Of a DNA stretch of 60,426 bases, positions 47,762-56,886 are shown piece by piece (the first letter of the stretch is position 1; every line of letters starts with the position of its first letter). A program made the translations under genes and the position numbers. Source of the DNA: Vulcanibacillus modesticaldus (lineage in GTDB: Bacteria > Bacillota > Bacilli > Tepidibacillales > Tepidibacillaceae). Below the pieces are notes generated by a model. It was not told the DNA's origin, did not search any database, and saw only the letters and a list, made by a program, of their open reading frames with translations. The DNA lies in the NCBI RefSeq assembly GCF_001730235.1, contig NZ_MIJF01000100.1, forward strand, positions 1-60,426. Reading direction: 5' to 3'.

Positions 47762-47808
47762 AATAATGCGACCGTAAATGTCAAAATATTATTTACGGTC
47801 GCATTATT
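47762..47808. terminator. Strong bidirectional terminator between mmdA and acuC
   Basis: AATAATGCGACCGTAAAT (47762-47779) and ATTTACGGTCGCATTATT (47791-47808) are a perfect 18-bp inverted repeat with an 11-nt loop, between convergent operons. Confidence 0.9.
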
Positions 47809-47830
47809 GGTAATATTCACAAAATACAAA

Positions 47831-49012
47831 TTATACTATTGTTATAATGTTTTCTGAGTCATTACGAATAATAGCTAAAGCCTTTTTTAAAGTTAAATTA
47901 TTTTTTTCTTCGATCTCTTTTTTTCTCGGAATTTCAGGATATAGATTAGGAAGATCATCCCATGTCTTTGGTAAAGGGACAGGTGATTTATCTTGCCATT
48001 TCTCTATCCATTCTATAGGAAGAGAGCCTTCACCTAGATAAGAAATATCATTCATTTCTAACCATATGTATGTCCATGCCCGTGGTACAACACGCCAAAT
48101 ATCATATCCACCACCACCAACAGCAATCCACTTGCCATCACAATATTTGTGAGCGATTTCATGGGCTAGTTTTGGGATATAACGATATGTTTTCATTGTC
48201 ACATAAAGGTGGGATAATGGGTCATGGTAATGGGAGTCAACGCCATTTTGAGTGACGATAACGTCAGGTTTATAATAATCAGCAATTTCTTGTAATGCTG
48301 TTTTATAGGTCTTTAAATATGATTCATCTTCGGTAAAGGGATCTAATGGAATGTTAAAGGAATATCCGAACCCTTTGCCGCTTCCACGTTCATCTACATT
48401 ACCAGTACCCGGGAACAAATATCTTCCCGTTTCATGAAAAGATAATGTGCATACTTGATCAGTATCGTAAAAGGCCCATTGTACTCCATCACCATGATGG
48501 GCATCAGTATCGATATAGAGAACACGTTTATGATATTTTTTTATTATATAATTAATAGCAATCGAACTATCGTTATATATACAAAAACCTGAAGCTCTTG
48601 CTCGAAATCCATGATGCAGACCACCACCAAGATTAAGGGAATGTTGGACTTTACCTTCCATAACCATTTCCACTGCTTTTAAAGTACCACCAACTGTTAA
48701 TGCGCTTGCCTCGTGCATATTAGGGAATATAGGGGTGTCTTCAGTACCTATTCCATAATTTAATCCAACTTCTTCTGCGATCTTTCCTTGTCCCGCCTGT
48801 TTGATGATATTGATATATTTAGGATCGTGAATTAGGGCTAATTCTTCATCAGTAGCGAATCTTGGAGTAATGATTTGAGAAGGGGCTAAAGCACCAAGTT
48901 TTTTTAATAGATCATAGGTGAGTTCGATTCTTAACTGGTTAAACGGATGGTCATCGCCAAACTTATAATTTTGAAACTGATTGGAATAGATAAAAACAGC
49001 TTTTGAGTTCAT
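47831..49012 (-). CDS. acuC: AcuC-type protein deacetylase
   Basis: This zinc-dependent class I HDAC-like enzyme of 393 aa has NLGGGLHHGFRARASGFCIYND, the metal site YIDTDAHHGDGVQWAFYDT, GTGNVDERGSGKGF and VGGGGYDIWRVVPRAW. In B. subtilis AcuC deacetylates AcsA, opposing AcuA. It overlaps acuB by 4 nt (ATGA). Confidence 0.96.
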   Translation of the reverse strand: MNSKAVFIYSNQFQNYKFGDDHPFNQLRIELTYDLLKKLGALAPSQIITPRFATDEELALIHDPKYINIIKQAGQGKIAEEVGLNYGIGTEDTPIFPNMHEASALTVGGTLKAVEMVMEGKVQHSLNLGGGLHHGFRARASGFCIYNDSSIAINYIIKKYHKRVLYIDTDAHHGDGVQWAFYDTDQVCTLSFHETGRYLFPGTGNVDERGSGKGFGYSFNIPLDPFTEDESYLKTYKTALQEIADYYKPDVIVTQNGVDSHYHDPLSHLYVTMKTYRYIPKLAHEIAHKYCDGKWIAVGGGGYDIWRVVPRAWTYIWLEMNDISYLGEGSLPIEWIEKWQDKSPVPLPKTWDDLPNLYPEIPRKKEIEEKNNLTLKKALAIIRNDSENIITIV

Positions 49013-49656
49013 AATGTAATCCCCGGCAAATTAGGCCATAAGACAGTATAACCCGCATTTTTTAAATCATTGATGATACTTGTAGGGTTCATCGTTTGTA
49101 AACGGAATACTAATATTTTATATTCCTCACTTTTTGAATAGGGATAAACTAATACACTATTGATATTAACCTTTCGTTTGGCGATTATCGCAACTACCTT
49201 TGCTAACATTCCGGAGATATTTTTTACTTTAACTTCGATCTGTGAGCTTGGCTGTAAAGCTCCAGTTAATTGTATTAAGGTGTACAAAATATCTTTTTCA
49301 GTTATAATTCCCACTAATTTCCCCTCTTTAGTCACTGGTAAACACCCAATTTCCTTCTCGTAAAAAATTGCAGAAACTTCTTCCACGAAATCAAGGGGAT
49401 GTACAGTGATTACATTCTTAGTCATTATCTTTTCAACTGAATTTTGTAGTTCGTTGCAGTGCTCTTCTTTTTGGAAAATAGAAGGGCAAGCATCACGGAT
49501 ATCTTTATCTGAAATAATACCGAGTATATGTTTTTGTTCGTTAATGATAGGAATATGACGGATATGATGTTCATTTAAAAGCTGCAAGGCGGTCTCAATT
49601 GTATCATCTTTTTTTAATGTGATTACTTCAGTTTTCATAATTTCTTCTACGACCAT
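49009..49656 (-). CDS. acuB: AcuB (two CBS domains plus ACT domain)
   Basis: This 215-aa protein has paired CBS domains (about 1-125: IMKTEVITLKKDDTIETALQLL and IMTKNVITVHPLDFVEEVSAIF) and a C-terminal ACT domain (IEVKVKNISGMLAKVVAIIAKRKVNI). The nucleotide-sensing role is inferred; AcuB's function in the acu operon is unclear. GGAGTGAGAT precedes the ATG. Confidence 0.94.
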   Translation of the reverse strand: MVVEEIMKTEVITLKKDDTIETALQLLNEHHIRHIPIINEQKHILGIISDKDIRDACPSIFQKEEHCNELQNSVEKIMTKNVITVHPLDFVEEVSAIFYEKEIGCLPVTKEGKLVGIITEKDILYTLIQLTGALQPSSQIEVKVKNISGMLAKVVAIIAKRKVNINSVLVYPYSKSEEYKILVFRLQTMNPTSIINDLKNAGYTVLWPNLPGITL

Positions 49657-49685
49657 TTTATCTCACTCCTCTCCAATTAGATCTA

Positions 49686-50318
49686 TTAATGGACAAAGTT
49701 ATTTTTAAAACGTAGTTTATCAAATTGAATAATCGCTTCTTGGGGCACTCTATTCCCAATCCTAACCATAAGACAATTAGCAGGATGGGCGGAAATTTCA
49801 GGATCATCCGTAGCAAAACACTCTAATCCACCGGCATTCATTACTTTCTCCATAACTTTTCTATATCTCCAAATATCCAGTTCTGTTCCTGTTAAATCCC
49901 AGTGCCAATAATATTCAGTGGTTAATATTATATAATCTTCCATAGCATCGTCCATCATGGCAACCTTTAAAAGATTTTTGGCCACTTGATAACCTCGATA
50001 CTTTGGGACTACTTCAATTGCGCCAAGCTCTATTAAATTATCCATATTTCCCTCAGACCAACGCTCAAAAGGATCGGGATAATGGAAGGTAACATAACCA
50101 ATAATTAAATTAGCATCTCTTGCGAGAATTATACGTCCTTCTGGTAATCTTGCTATTTCAACTAAAGCTTTATGTTGTTTTTTAGGTGTTCTAAAGGTTT
50201 TTAGGTCTTCATGAAAATTATAATTAGCTATTTTATCAGCTGGAACAGGGCCTTCAATGATTAGCTTGGCTAGTGGTGTTTTTAGTTCCATGCTATAAAA
50301 AGTTTTATTATGAATCAT
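49686..50318 (-). CDS. acuA: AcuA-type GNAT protein acetyltransferase
   Basis: This 210-aa GNAT enzyme acetylates acetyl-CoA synthetase in B. subtilis. Seen here: IGYVTFHYPDPFERWSEGN, LGAIEVVPKYRGYQVAKNLLKVAM (acetyl-CoA loop) and YYWHWDLTGTELDIWRYRKVM. It is first in the minus-strand acuABC operon. A clear AGGGTGATT stands before the ATG. Confidence 0.95.
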   Translation of the reverse strand: MIHNKTFYSMELKTPLAKLIIEGPVPADKIANYNFHEDLKTFRTPKKQHKALVEIARLPEGRIILARDANLIIGYVTFHYPDPFERWSEGNMDNLIELGAIEVVPKYRGYQVAKNLLKVAMMDDAMEDYIILTTEYYWHWDLTGTELDIWRYRKVMEKVMNAGGLECFATDDPEISAHPANCLMVRIGNRVPQEAIIQFDKLRFKNNFVH

Positions 50319-50634
50319 CGGGAATCACCCTTACCCAAATTATATTCTATATCTACCTTATATCATTATTATATAAAATAAAAACCATTCTAAATAGAAA
50401 TAAAATTGTCAAATTATCAAAAATTACAAATATGGTTCAACTATAGAAGTCAGAGCAATTAAAACCCCCAAAATATATCAGAATATTTTTCTTTCGCGCA
50501 GGTCTGTAATAAATCCTTTATAATGAAAGTGAAGGGACTTGCAACTATTTTTTAATACTCATATTTTTAGAATTGAAACTACCTACCTAATTTATCACTG
50601 TTGCTCGTATATAATACCGATGGGGTTGATAATA
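50319..50634. promoter_or_regulatory. Divergent acuA / sigI intergenic region
   Basis: This is a ~316-nt AT-rich stretch with no gene. It holds ACCCCCAAAA (50465-50474), similar to the -35 of SigI-dependent promoters, but no CGAA -10 at the right distance. A TATAAT at 50519-50524 lacks a good -35. On the minus strand TTGACA is present without a well-spaced -10. The promoters are therefore not assigned with certainty. Confidence 0.3.
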
Positions 50635-51351
50635 TTGATTAATGTTGAGGAGTTAATATATTCAATACAGAATGGATCTGAACGTGATAGAGAAAAGTTA
50701 ATAGAAATGTACAAACCACAAATTCTTTATTGGACAAGTAATTTATGTAAAAGGAAGTTAGATTGGACGAATGATGAACTTAGCATAGCACTGATGGCTT
50801 TTAACGATGCTATTGACTCCTTTGAGGTAAAAAAAGGAGCAAATTTTTCAACATACGCTAAGATAGTAATCAAACATAGACTTATCGATTATTTTAAGAA
50901 AGAACAAAAACATAGACACTTGTCACTTACGATTGTTGATGAAGAAGAAACTGAATTTACTCCGGCAGAGATTAAATTGGCTACAGAAAATTATTATAAA
51001 GAGCTCGAGAGAATAGAAAGGGTAGAAGAATTACAACTTTATCAAAAGAAATTATCAGAATTCGGCATTTCATTTATTGAGTTGACAAAACACTCCCCAA
51101 AACATAAAGATACTAGAAAAAGACTAACATACGCAGCTCAGTGTTTGGTGTCTGATATCAATTTAGTAAAAAAATTCCAAAGAACAAAACAATTGCCGAT
51201 TAAGGAATTAATATTAATGACGGGTTTAAGTAGAAAGGTATTGGAAACAGGAAGGAAATATGTGGTAGCGGTATCTTTGATTCTTTTAAATAAAGAGTTT
51301 AAACATCTGAGAAGTTTTATTGAAATAGGGGGTGATGGTTGTGAAGGTTAA
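50635..51351 (+). CDS. sigI: RNA polymerase sigma factor SigI
   Basis: This 238-aa sigma-70-family protein resembles SigI: IQNGSERDREKLIEMYKPQILYWTSNLCKRKLDWTNDELSIALMAFNDAIDSFEVKKGANFSTYAKIVIKHRLIDYFKK (region 2), and a C-terminal LPIKELILMTGLSRKVLETGRKY helix-turn-helix. The start is uncertain: TTG 50635 has GGGG 9 nt upstream, and ATG 50620 lacks a site. It overlaps rsgI, encoding its anti-sigma factor. Confidence 0.93.
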   Translation: MINVEELIYSIQNGSERDREKLIEMYKPQILYWTSNLCKRKLDWTNDELSIALMAFNDAIDSFEVKKGANFSTYAKIVIKHRLIDYFKKEQKHRHLSLTIVDEEETEFTPAEIKLATENYYKELERIERVEELQLYQKKLSEFGISFIELTKHSPKHKDTRKRLTYAAQCLVSDINLVKKFQRTKQLPIKELILMTGLSRKVLETGRKYVVAVSLILLNKEFKHLRSFIEIGGDGCEG

Positions 51352-52768
51352 TGCTTTAGTAATGGAACTTAGAGAAAACTCGATGGTTATTCTCACAAAA
51401 GATGGTGAATTTAAAGAAGTAGTAATCCCAGCGAAAAAACCCAGAATCGGTGATTATATAGATGTTGAAATCGAACAGGTAGATGTAGAAGAAAAAAGAC
51501 GAAAAGTCTTTATCCCAATATATAAATTTGCTTCTATTGCTTCCATTTTTATTTTATTGATAATTGGTACCTTAATTCTAAACCCTTTTAATAAGCCTGT
51601 CGTTGCAGTGGCATTAGACATAAATCCTAGTGTTGAATTTTATCTGAATCAAAAAGGACTAGTAAGTAAGACTTCAGCATATAATTCTGATGGACAGAAA
51701 ATACTGGATCAAATTGACGTTGAAGGTTTACCGTTAGTAGAGGCGATTGAAACATTTATTAAAAAAAGTATTGATGAACAATATCTTTCACCGACGAAAG
51801 ATAATTTGATCTACATCTCATTTACCAAAATTGATCAAGACGCACAACTTCCGGAAATCTTAGATATCGAAAATAATGTTGAACAAGTATTACAGGAGGA
51901 AAAACTAGAAGGAAATTTAGTACTAGAAGAAGTTTCGGTTACAGAATGGGAAGAAGCTAAGGAAAATAATATTTCAGTAAATAAACTAAATGTTATTAAA
52001 AAACTTCCTACTTCCATTCAAGCTGGTGTGAAAGAGAAAGCTAACGATTTATCGATAAGTAATATACTAGATGAGAGTAGGGTAGATATTAAAATGGTTG
52101 TTCCAAATGTAAAACATATTACAAGTGATAAAAAAGATAAAGATGATTCAGATGATAATGAGGATGAATCTAGTGAAAATAAAGATGAAGATGATGATAC
52201 TAAAAAAATGAAAGATCTTGAAGATATGAAAAATGATGTTTACGACGAAAATAAAAAAGATGATAATGACAGAAAATTTGATAAAGATGAGGATGAAAAT
52301 AAACGTAAAGATCATTCAATTGAGAAAGTATCAGAAAAAAAGGAAGATGAAGACAAAAATATGAAGAGAGAAAGGCAAGAATCTCGTAAAACTAAAGAAA
52401 ATAAATCAAAAGATGATGATGAAGAGGACGAAAAGACACAAAAATCCTCAGAAAAAGAAGGTATGAAAGATAAAAAACAGAATGATGGAAGAAATGATAA
52501 ATATGAGAATGGTAAAGGAGATTCCATCGATAGAGAAAGAAAATATAGTGAAGATAAAAAGTTCAAAGATGATAAAAATAAAGACAAAAAGGCTGAAGAT
52601 AAAGATGATGTAAAGAAAAAAAGTGGTTCAGGTACTATTAAACAAGATAATCATTCAGAGGATAATGTAAGTGATCATAATAATTCAGCTGACACAAAAG
52701 ATGATGATATTGAAGATAGCAATGATGATGAAAATGATCAAAACAGTAAGGAAAATGATGGCGATTGA
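51341..52768 (+). CDS. rsgI: Anti-sigma-I factor RsgI with long charged tail
   Basis: This 475-aa protein has a cytoplasmic RsgI_N domain (about 1-50: VMELRENSMVILTKDGEFKEVVIP), one helix (about 62-82) and an outer domain (VAVALDINPSVEFYLNQKGLVSKTSAYNSDGQKIL). The tail (about 262-475) is almost only Asp, Glu, Lys, Asn, Ser and Arg. Clostridial RsgI proteins often carry carbohydrate-binding domains there; none is seen here. The GTG at 51341 has AGGGGGTGAT upstream and is preferred over 51332. Confidence 0.92.
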   Translation: MKVNALVMELRENSMVILTKDGEFKEVVIPAKKPRIGDYIDVEIEQVDVEEKRRKVFIPIYKFASIASIFILLIIGTLILNPFNKPVVAVALDINPSVEFYLNQKGLVSKTSAYNSDGQKILDQIDVEGLPLVEAIETFIKKSIDEQYLSPTKDNLIYISFTKIDQDAQLPEILDIENNVEQVLQEEKLEGNLVLEEVSVTEWEEAKENNISVNKLNVIKKLPTSIQAGVKEKANDLSISNILDESRVDIKMVVPNVKHITSDKKDKDDSDDNEDESSENKDEDDDTKKMKDLEDMKNDVYDENKKDDNDRKFDKDEDENKRKDHSIEKVSEKKEDEDKNMKRERQESRKTKENKSKDDDEEDEKTQKSSEKEGMKDKKQNDGRNDKYENGKGDSIDRERKYSEDKKFKDDKNKDKKAEDKDDVKKKSGSGTIKQDNHSEDNVSDHNNSADTKDDDIEDSNDDENDQNSKENDGD

Positions 52769-52783
52769 GAAATGCTCAGAAAT

Positions 52784-52822
52784 GTCCAGCGAAAAGCTGG
52801 ACTTTAATTTTTTTTTATTTTT
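52784..52822 (+). terminator. Terminator after rsgI
   Basis: GTCCAGC (52784-52790) and GCTGGAC (52796-52802) form a 7-bp stem with a GAAAA loop, followed by a long T-run. Confidence 0.9.
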
Positions 52823-52921
52823 TTTAAAACTACCTCCTTAAAAAAAGAAAAAAAACCGAATAAGAATTAGGAGGAATAAAGCGAAAGAAAATATAACGAT
52901 CTTCGAGGAGGAGTATTTCAG

Positions 52922-54442
52922 ATGAAAGGTTTTAATATGAAAAAAATCATTACATTTAGTCTTTTAATAACTTTAGTAATCGGGGGAACTCCAGTTTATG
53001 CAGTTAATCACACAATAAATCAAAGCACAGATCAAGCTACTGACCAAACTGTTGAACAAACGGCAGACCAAACAGTAGATCAAACTATTGATCAAGCGGC
53101 GGATCGAACTGTTGACCAAGCTGTTGAACAAACAGTAGACCAAACAATAGATCAAGTGGCAGATCAGACAGCAGACCCAACCGTTCAAGAAGAAGTAACT
53201 GTGGAAGCTGGTTTAACGCCTGATAATATTTTTTATTTACTTGATAGGATGCAAGAAAAGTTACAGTTATTATTTACAATCGATCTACAAAAGGAATCTG
53301 AATTATTGCTATCCTTTGCTCAAGAACGATTACTGGAATCTGATCAAATGTTAAATGAAGGTAAAGAAGAATATATCAACTATTTGATTGATAATTATAT
53401 TGAGACATTAAATCAAGCTGAAGAAAAGGTTGCTGAAGTAGTTATTGATGAACAAGTTGAAGAAGAAGTTAAAGAAACTTTAACCAATAAGTTGGAAGAT
53501 GTAATAACTGTTGATGATACTATTGAAGAACAGCTAGATGAAAATACAAAAGAGCAATTGCAAGTAAAAAAACAGGAAGCATATCTAGTTGCCAATGTTG
53601 TAAAAGAACTTGACCCTGAAAAAGTAAAAAAACTTCGTGACGAGGGATTAGGATTTGGACAAATTGTAAAAGTTACTACGATGTCAGAATTAAGTGGGAA
53701 AACCGAAGAAGAAATTTTGGATCTGATGAATGATAACAAAGGTTTAGGAGTAATTGCCCAGGAACTTGATATTGAGCCACGAGATATGGTAAAAAAAGTG
53801 GTCAAAAAGAAAGAAAAATTAATAAAAGAGGCATTAGAAGAAGCAATTAACACTGGTAATGAAACAGCTATTAAAGAACTAACAGAAACCTTAATAGAAG
53901 TAAAAGTCGAAAAGAAAGAGTTAGGACTTATCAAAAAAATTGCGAAGCTAGAGCAAGAAGTGACAGAAAAAATTGATGAGATTTCAGAGGAATTAAGGAA
54001 TGGAGAAATAACCCAAGAGGAAGCGCAATTAAAAATAGAAGAATTAAAAGAAGAAACACAAGAAGAAATGGAAGAAATTAGAGAAAAAGCGGCTAAGATT
54101 GAGGATAAAGTAAAAAAAGAAATGAAAAAAGAGGAAAATAAATATAAAGAAAAGTTCCGTGAAGAAGATGATGACGATGATGATGAAGATATAGATGATG
54201 AAGATAAAGATGTTAAGGAAAAGAAGGAAAGCAAACGAGAACATGATAAAGAGAAAGAAATAAAGAAAAAAGAAAAAAAAGAGAGAGAAAAAGCTCATAA
54301 AGAAGATGACGACGATGATGATTTTGAAAAGACAAAAATAAAAAAATACAAAGAACGAAAAGATAACGAAGATTCCAAGAAAAAAGATGACGATGACGAA
54401 GACAAAAAGAAGCATAAGGACAAAGACGATGATGAAGATTAA
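52922..54442 (+). CDS. Secreted DUF5667-like protein with Asp-Gln repeats and charged tail
   Basis: This 506-aa protein has a signal peptide (about 1-27, ending PVYA) and ~50 residues of repeats of the type T-V/I-D-Q (about 33-85). A DUF5667-like helical domain follows (about 97-170: LTPDNIFYLLDRMQEKLQLLFT...LLSFAQERLLESDQML), then long coiled coils (about 175-400) and an Asp/Glu/Lys-rich tail (about 400-506). It lies just behind rsgI and shares its tail composition. Function is unknown; a cell-surface role linked to SigI is inferred. AGGAGGAG precedes the ATG. Confidence 0.85.
   Translation: MKGFNMKKIITFSLLITLVIGGTPVYAVNHTINQSTDQATDQTVEQTADQTVDQTIDQAADRTVDQAVEQTVDQTIDQVADQTADPTVQEEVTVEAGLTPDNIFYLLDRMQEKLQLLFTIDLQKESELLLSFAQERLLESDQMLNEGKEEYINYLIDNYIETLNQAEEKVAEVVIDEQVEEEVKETLTNKLEDVITVDDTIEEQLDENTKEQLQVKKQEAYLVANVVKELDPEKVKKLRDEGLGFGQIVKVTTMSELSGKTEEEILDLMNDNKGLGVIAQELDIEPRDMVKKVVKKKEKLIKEALEEAINTGNETAIKELTETLIEVKVEKKELGLIKKIAKLEQEVTEKIDEISEELRNGEITQEEAQLKIEELKEETQEEMEEIREKAAKIEDKVKKEMKKEENKYKEKFREEDDDDDDEDIDDEDKDVKEKKESKREHDKEKEIKKKEKKEREKAHKEDDDDDDFEKTKIKKYKERKDNEDSKKKDDDDEDKKKHKDKDDDED
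53024..53178 (+). repeat. In-gene tandem repeats encoding TVDQ/TIDQ units
   Basis: Degenerate 12-nt units encode repeated Thr-Val/Ile-Asp-Gln and Ala-Asp-Gln tetrapeptides. They are coding repeats, not a CRISPR array or intergenic repeat, and may vary in number between strains. Confidence 0.8.
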
Positions 54443-54451
54443 TATGATTAA

Positions 54452-54480
54452 AACCTCTGCTTAAGGGCGGAGGTTTTTTC
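54452..54480 (+). terminator. Terminator after the DUF5667-like gene
   Basis: AACCTCTGC pairs with GCGGAGGTT (one G-T pair) around TTAAGG, followed by TTTTTT. Confidence 0.85.
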
Positions 54481-54560
54481 ATGGTTATTACAATAACAAG
54501 ATGGTAAAATGATTAATATAATTGCTAACATTATCAAATTAGTTTACCGGAGGTGCAAGC

Positions 54561-55682
54561 ATGGTTAATAGAGAGCGGTTAATTGAACTATTTAAAGAAT
54601 TGGTCATGGTAGATAGTGAAACTGGTCATGAAAGAGCTATTGCTGATATTTTGAAGAAAAAATTCTCAGAACTAGGGTTAGAAGTTGTTGAAGACGATTC
54701 AATGGTTAGAACAGGCCATGGTGCAGGCAATATAATTGCTACCCTTGAGGCTAATGTTGAAAATGCGGCCAAAGTTATTTATTTTACTTCTCATATGGAT
54801 ACCGTAACCCCGGGAAAAGCTATAAAACCAGAGGTAGAAGGTGAATATATTGTTTCTGACGGTACTACAATTTTAGGTGCTGATGATAAAGCAGGTATTG
54901 CAGCTATGTTAGAAGCTTTAGCGGTTATTAAAGAGTATAATTTGTCCCATGGAAAGATACAGTTTTTGATTACAGTTGGTGAGGAATCAGGGCTAAAGGG
55001 GTCAAAAAATCTGCAAGAAGGACTTCTTCAGTCTGAATATGGATTCGCTTTTGATAGTAATGGACCAGTGGGTAATATTATCGTTGCTGCACCTACACAA
55101 GCCAGAATTAGTGCCACTGTCCATGGAAGATCAGCACATGCAGGTGTAAATCCTGAAGATGGAATAAGTGCGATTCAGGTTGCAAGTTATGCAATTTCGA
55201 AGATGAAACTAGGGCGAATTGATAATGAAACTACTGCTAACATTGGTAGATTTGAGGGTGGCAAAGCGACTAATGTGGTTTGTGATCGTGTCGATATTTT
55301 GGCTGAAGCTCGGAGTATTAAAGAAGAAAAGTTACTTAGACAAATTGAACATATGAAAAATGCTTTTGATCAAGCGGCTCAACATTTTTCTACCAATGTA
55401 GATTTTACTTATGAGATAATGTATCCTGCATTTCATTTTTCTGAAGCTGATATTTTGGTTCAAAATGTAAAGAAGGCGATAGAAGCTATTGGAAGAGAGC
55501 CGAAATTAATCACAAGTGGTGGTGGAAGTGACGCCAATGTAATGAATGGATTAGGTATACCTACAGTCAATTTAGGAATCGGTATGGAAAACATACATAC
55601 GACTAGTGAAAGAATCGCCATTGAAGAACTATTTAAAGCAACGGAACTAATCATTCAATTAATTCGTCAATATAGCAAATAA
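54561..55682 (+). CDS. M20-family metallopeptidase (PepT-like, YqjE type)
   Basis: This 373-aa zinc peptidase has the first metal motif SHMDTVTPG, the second TILGADDKAGIAA, the catalytic TVGEESGLKGS and HGRSAHAGVNPEDG in the dimerisation lid. The C-terminal GGGSDANVMNGLGIPTVNLGIG and HTTSE motifs complete the site. It is probably a cytoplasmic aminotri/dipeptidase. It starts at ATG with CCGGAGGTG upstream. Confidence 0.93.
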   Translation: MVNRERLIELFKELVMVDSETGHERAIADILKKKFSELGLEVVEDDSMVRTGHGAGNIIATLEANVENAAKVIYFTSHMDTVTPGKAIKPEVEGEYIVSDGTTILGADDKAGIAAMLEALAVIKEYNLSHGKIQFLITVGEESGLKGSKNLQEGLLQSEYGFAFDSNGPVGNIIVAAPTQARISATVHGRSAHAGVNPEDGISAIQVASYAISKMKLGRIDNETTANIGRFEGGKATNVVCDRVDILAEARSIKEEKLLRQIEHMKNAFDQAAQHFSTNVDFTYEIMYPAFHFSEADILVQNVKKAIEAIGREPKLITSGGGSDANVMNGLGIPTVNLGIGMENIHTTSERIAIEELFKATELIIQLIRQYSK

Positions 55683-55691
55683 ATAAGCAAG

Positions 55692-55727
55692 AAAAGCTCC
55701 TTTATAGTTATAAGGGAGCTTTTTTAA
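55692..55727 (+). terminator. Terminator after the M20 peptidase gene
   Basis: AAAAGCTCC (55692-55700), extended by TTTAT/ATAAG, pairs with GGAGCTTTT (55715-55723), followed by T residues. Confidence 0.8.
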
Positions 55728-55767
55728 ATCATATCAATAATATAAAAGGTAATATAGGGGGGTAAAT

Positions 55768-56886
55768 ATGGTTAGGTGGGGGATTGGGAAGGTTATCGAG
55801 ATAAGTAAAGAAACGAAAAATATTCAGGTGGTTATTGTAGAACACCAGCTGGAAATTTCTCAAGCTATTAATTACCTACAATTTCATAAACCTTTAGTTT
55901 TAGGTGATTTAGTAATTATCAACAAAACAGCCTCAATACTTAACTTAGGTACCGGCGGATATGATTTTGTAGTGTCTCCCATAAACCTCAATGCTAAAGA
56001 AAGCTGTTCAGACGAGTTTAAAGAAAAAGGCCACATAATGAAATTGAGATACACTCCATATCAATTTTCTGTCAAATCTTGTGAAGAACAAGGTAGTCCT
56101 TACCATGAACTTTTTAAAAAAGTCAAAAATTTAAATGGTTTACCTGTTATTATTGGCGAGTTACATAGTATGTTACCGATCGTTATAACGATTTTTAGAC
56201 AATTGGAAAATAAATATAATGTTAAGGAGAAAAAAATTGTTTATATAATGACCGATGGTGGATCATTGCCTATAGCTTTAAGCAGACATGTAGAAACACT
56301 AACTGAATTAGGTTGGTTAACCAATACTATTACTATAGGTCATGCTTTTGGTGGAGATATTGAAGCAGTTAATATTTTCACAGGACTCATAGCAGCAAAA
56401 TATATTTTTCAAGCGGATTTAGTTATCGTTTTAATGGGACCTGGAATCGTTGGAACAGGAACATTATTAGGACATTCGGGAGTAGAACAGGGAATAATAG
56501 CTAATGCGGTTGGTTCTCTTAAAGGATTACCGATATTTATCGTTAGAGCAAGTCAAAAAGATCACCGACAACGTCATTTGGGAATAAGTCACCATACTAT
56601 TTCAAATTTAAACTATATTAGTTTAGTTAAAAATATAGTACCTTATCCCGACTATATTAAAGATCAAAATCAACATCAACATCTTTACAAAGTTCTAGAA
56701 GAAAATATAGGATCAAAACATCAATTAACCTCGGTGAAAATTGATCATCAAGAAGTATTAGAATTTGTTAAAAAATATCCTGCTAACATAACCACAATGG
56801 GGAGGACTATTGAACAAGATCCAGTTTTCTTCGATTTTGTTGCATGTGTTGCATATTGGGCCTTTGACCATATAAATAATCTTTAA
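55768..56886 (+). CDS. DUF3866 family protein
   Basis: This 372-aa protein has VRWGIGKVIEISKETKNIQVV at the start, IIGELHSMLPIVITIFRQL, YIMTDGGSLPIALSRHV, TITIGHAFGGDIEAVNIFTGL and VLMGPGIVGTGTLLGHSGVEQG, all typical of DUF3866. Function is unknown. AGGGGGGT precedes the ATG. Its last ~80 nt are antisense to the mciZ-like gene. Confidence 0.88.
   Translation: MVRWGIGKVIEISKETKNIQVVIVEHQLEISQAINYLQFHKPLVLGDLVIINKTASILNLGTGGYDFVVSPINLNAKESCSDEFKEKGHIMKLRYTPYQFSVKSCEEQGSPYHELFKKVKNLNGLPVIIGELHSMLPIVITIFRQLENKYNVKEKKIVYIMTDGGSLPIALSRHVETLTELGWLTNTITIGHAFGGDIEAVNIFTGLIAAKYIFQADLVIVLMGPGIVGTGTLLGHSGVEQGIIANAVGSLKGLPIFIVRASQKDHRQRHLGISHHTISNLNYISLVKNIVPYPDYIKDQNQHQHLYKVLEENIGSKHQLTSVKIDHQEVLEFVKKYPANITTMGRTIEQDPVFFDFVACVAYWAFDHINNL

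Noticed and set aside
50460-50500. SigI autoregulated promoter
   Set aside because: An ACCCCC element is present, but no CGAA -10 occurs at a fitting distance.
52831-52862. SigI-type promoter for the DUF5667-like gene
   Set aside because: ACCTCC and CGAAT are 19 bp apart in a low-complexity A-rich tract; the match is too weak to list as a feature.
53024-53178. Possible CRISPR-like or intergenic tandem repeat
   Set aside because: The repeats keep the reading frame, encode TVDQ-type units and have no spacers.
53413-54234. Long minus-strand ORF (273 aa) opposite the DUF5667-like gene
   Set aside because: Its product is a Ser/Phe-rich low-complexity shadow of the Glu/Lys/Asp codons on the plus strand and has no ribosome-binding site. 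The same holds for the minus frames around 52312-52587 and 54044-54482.
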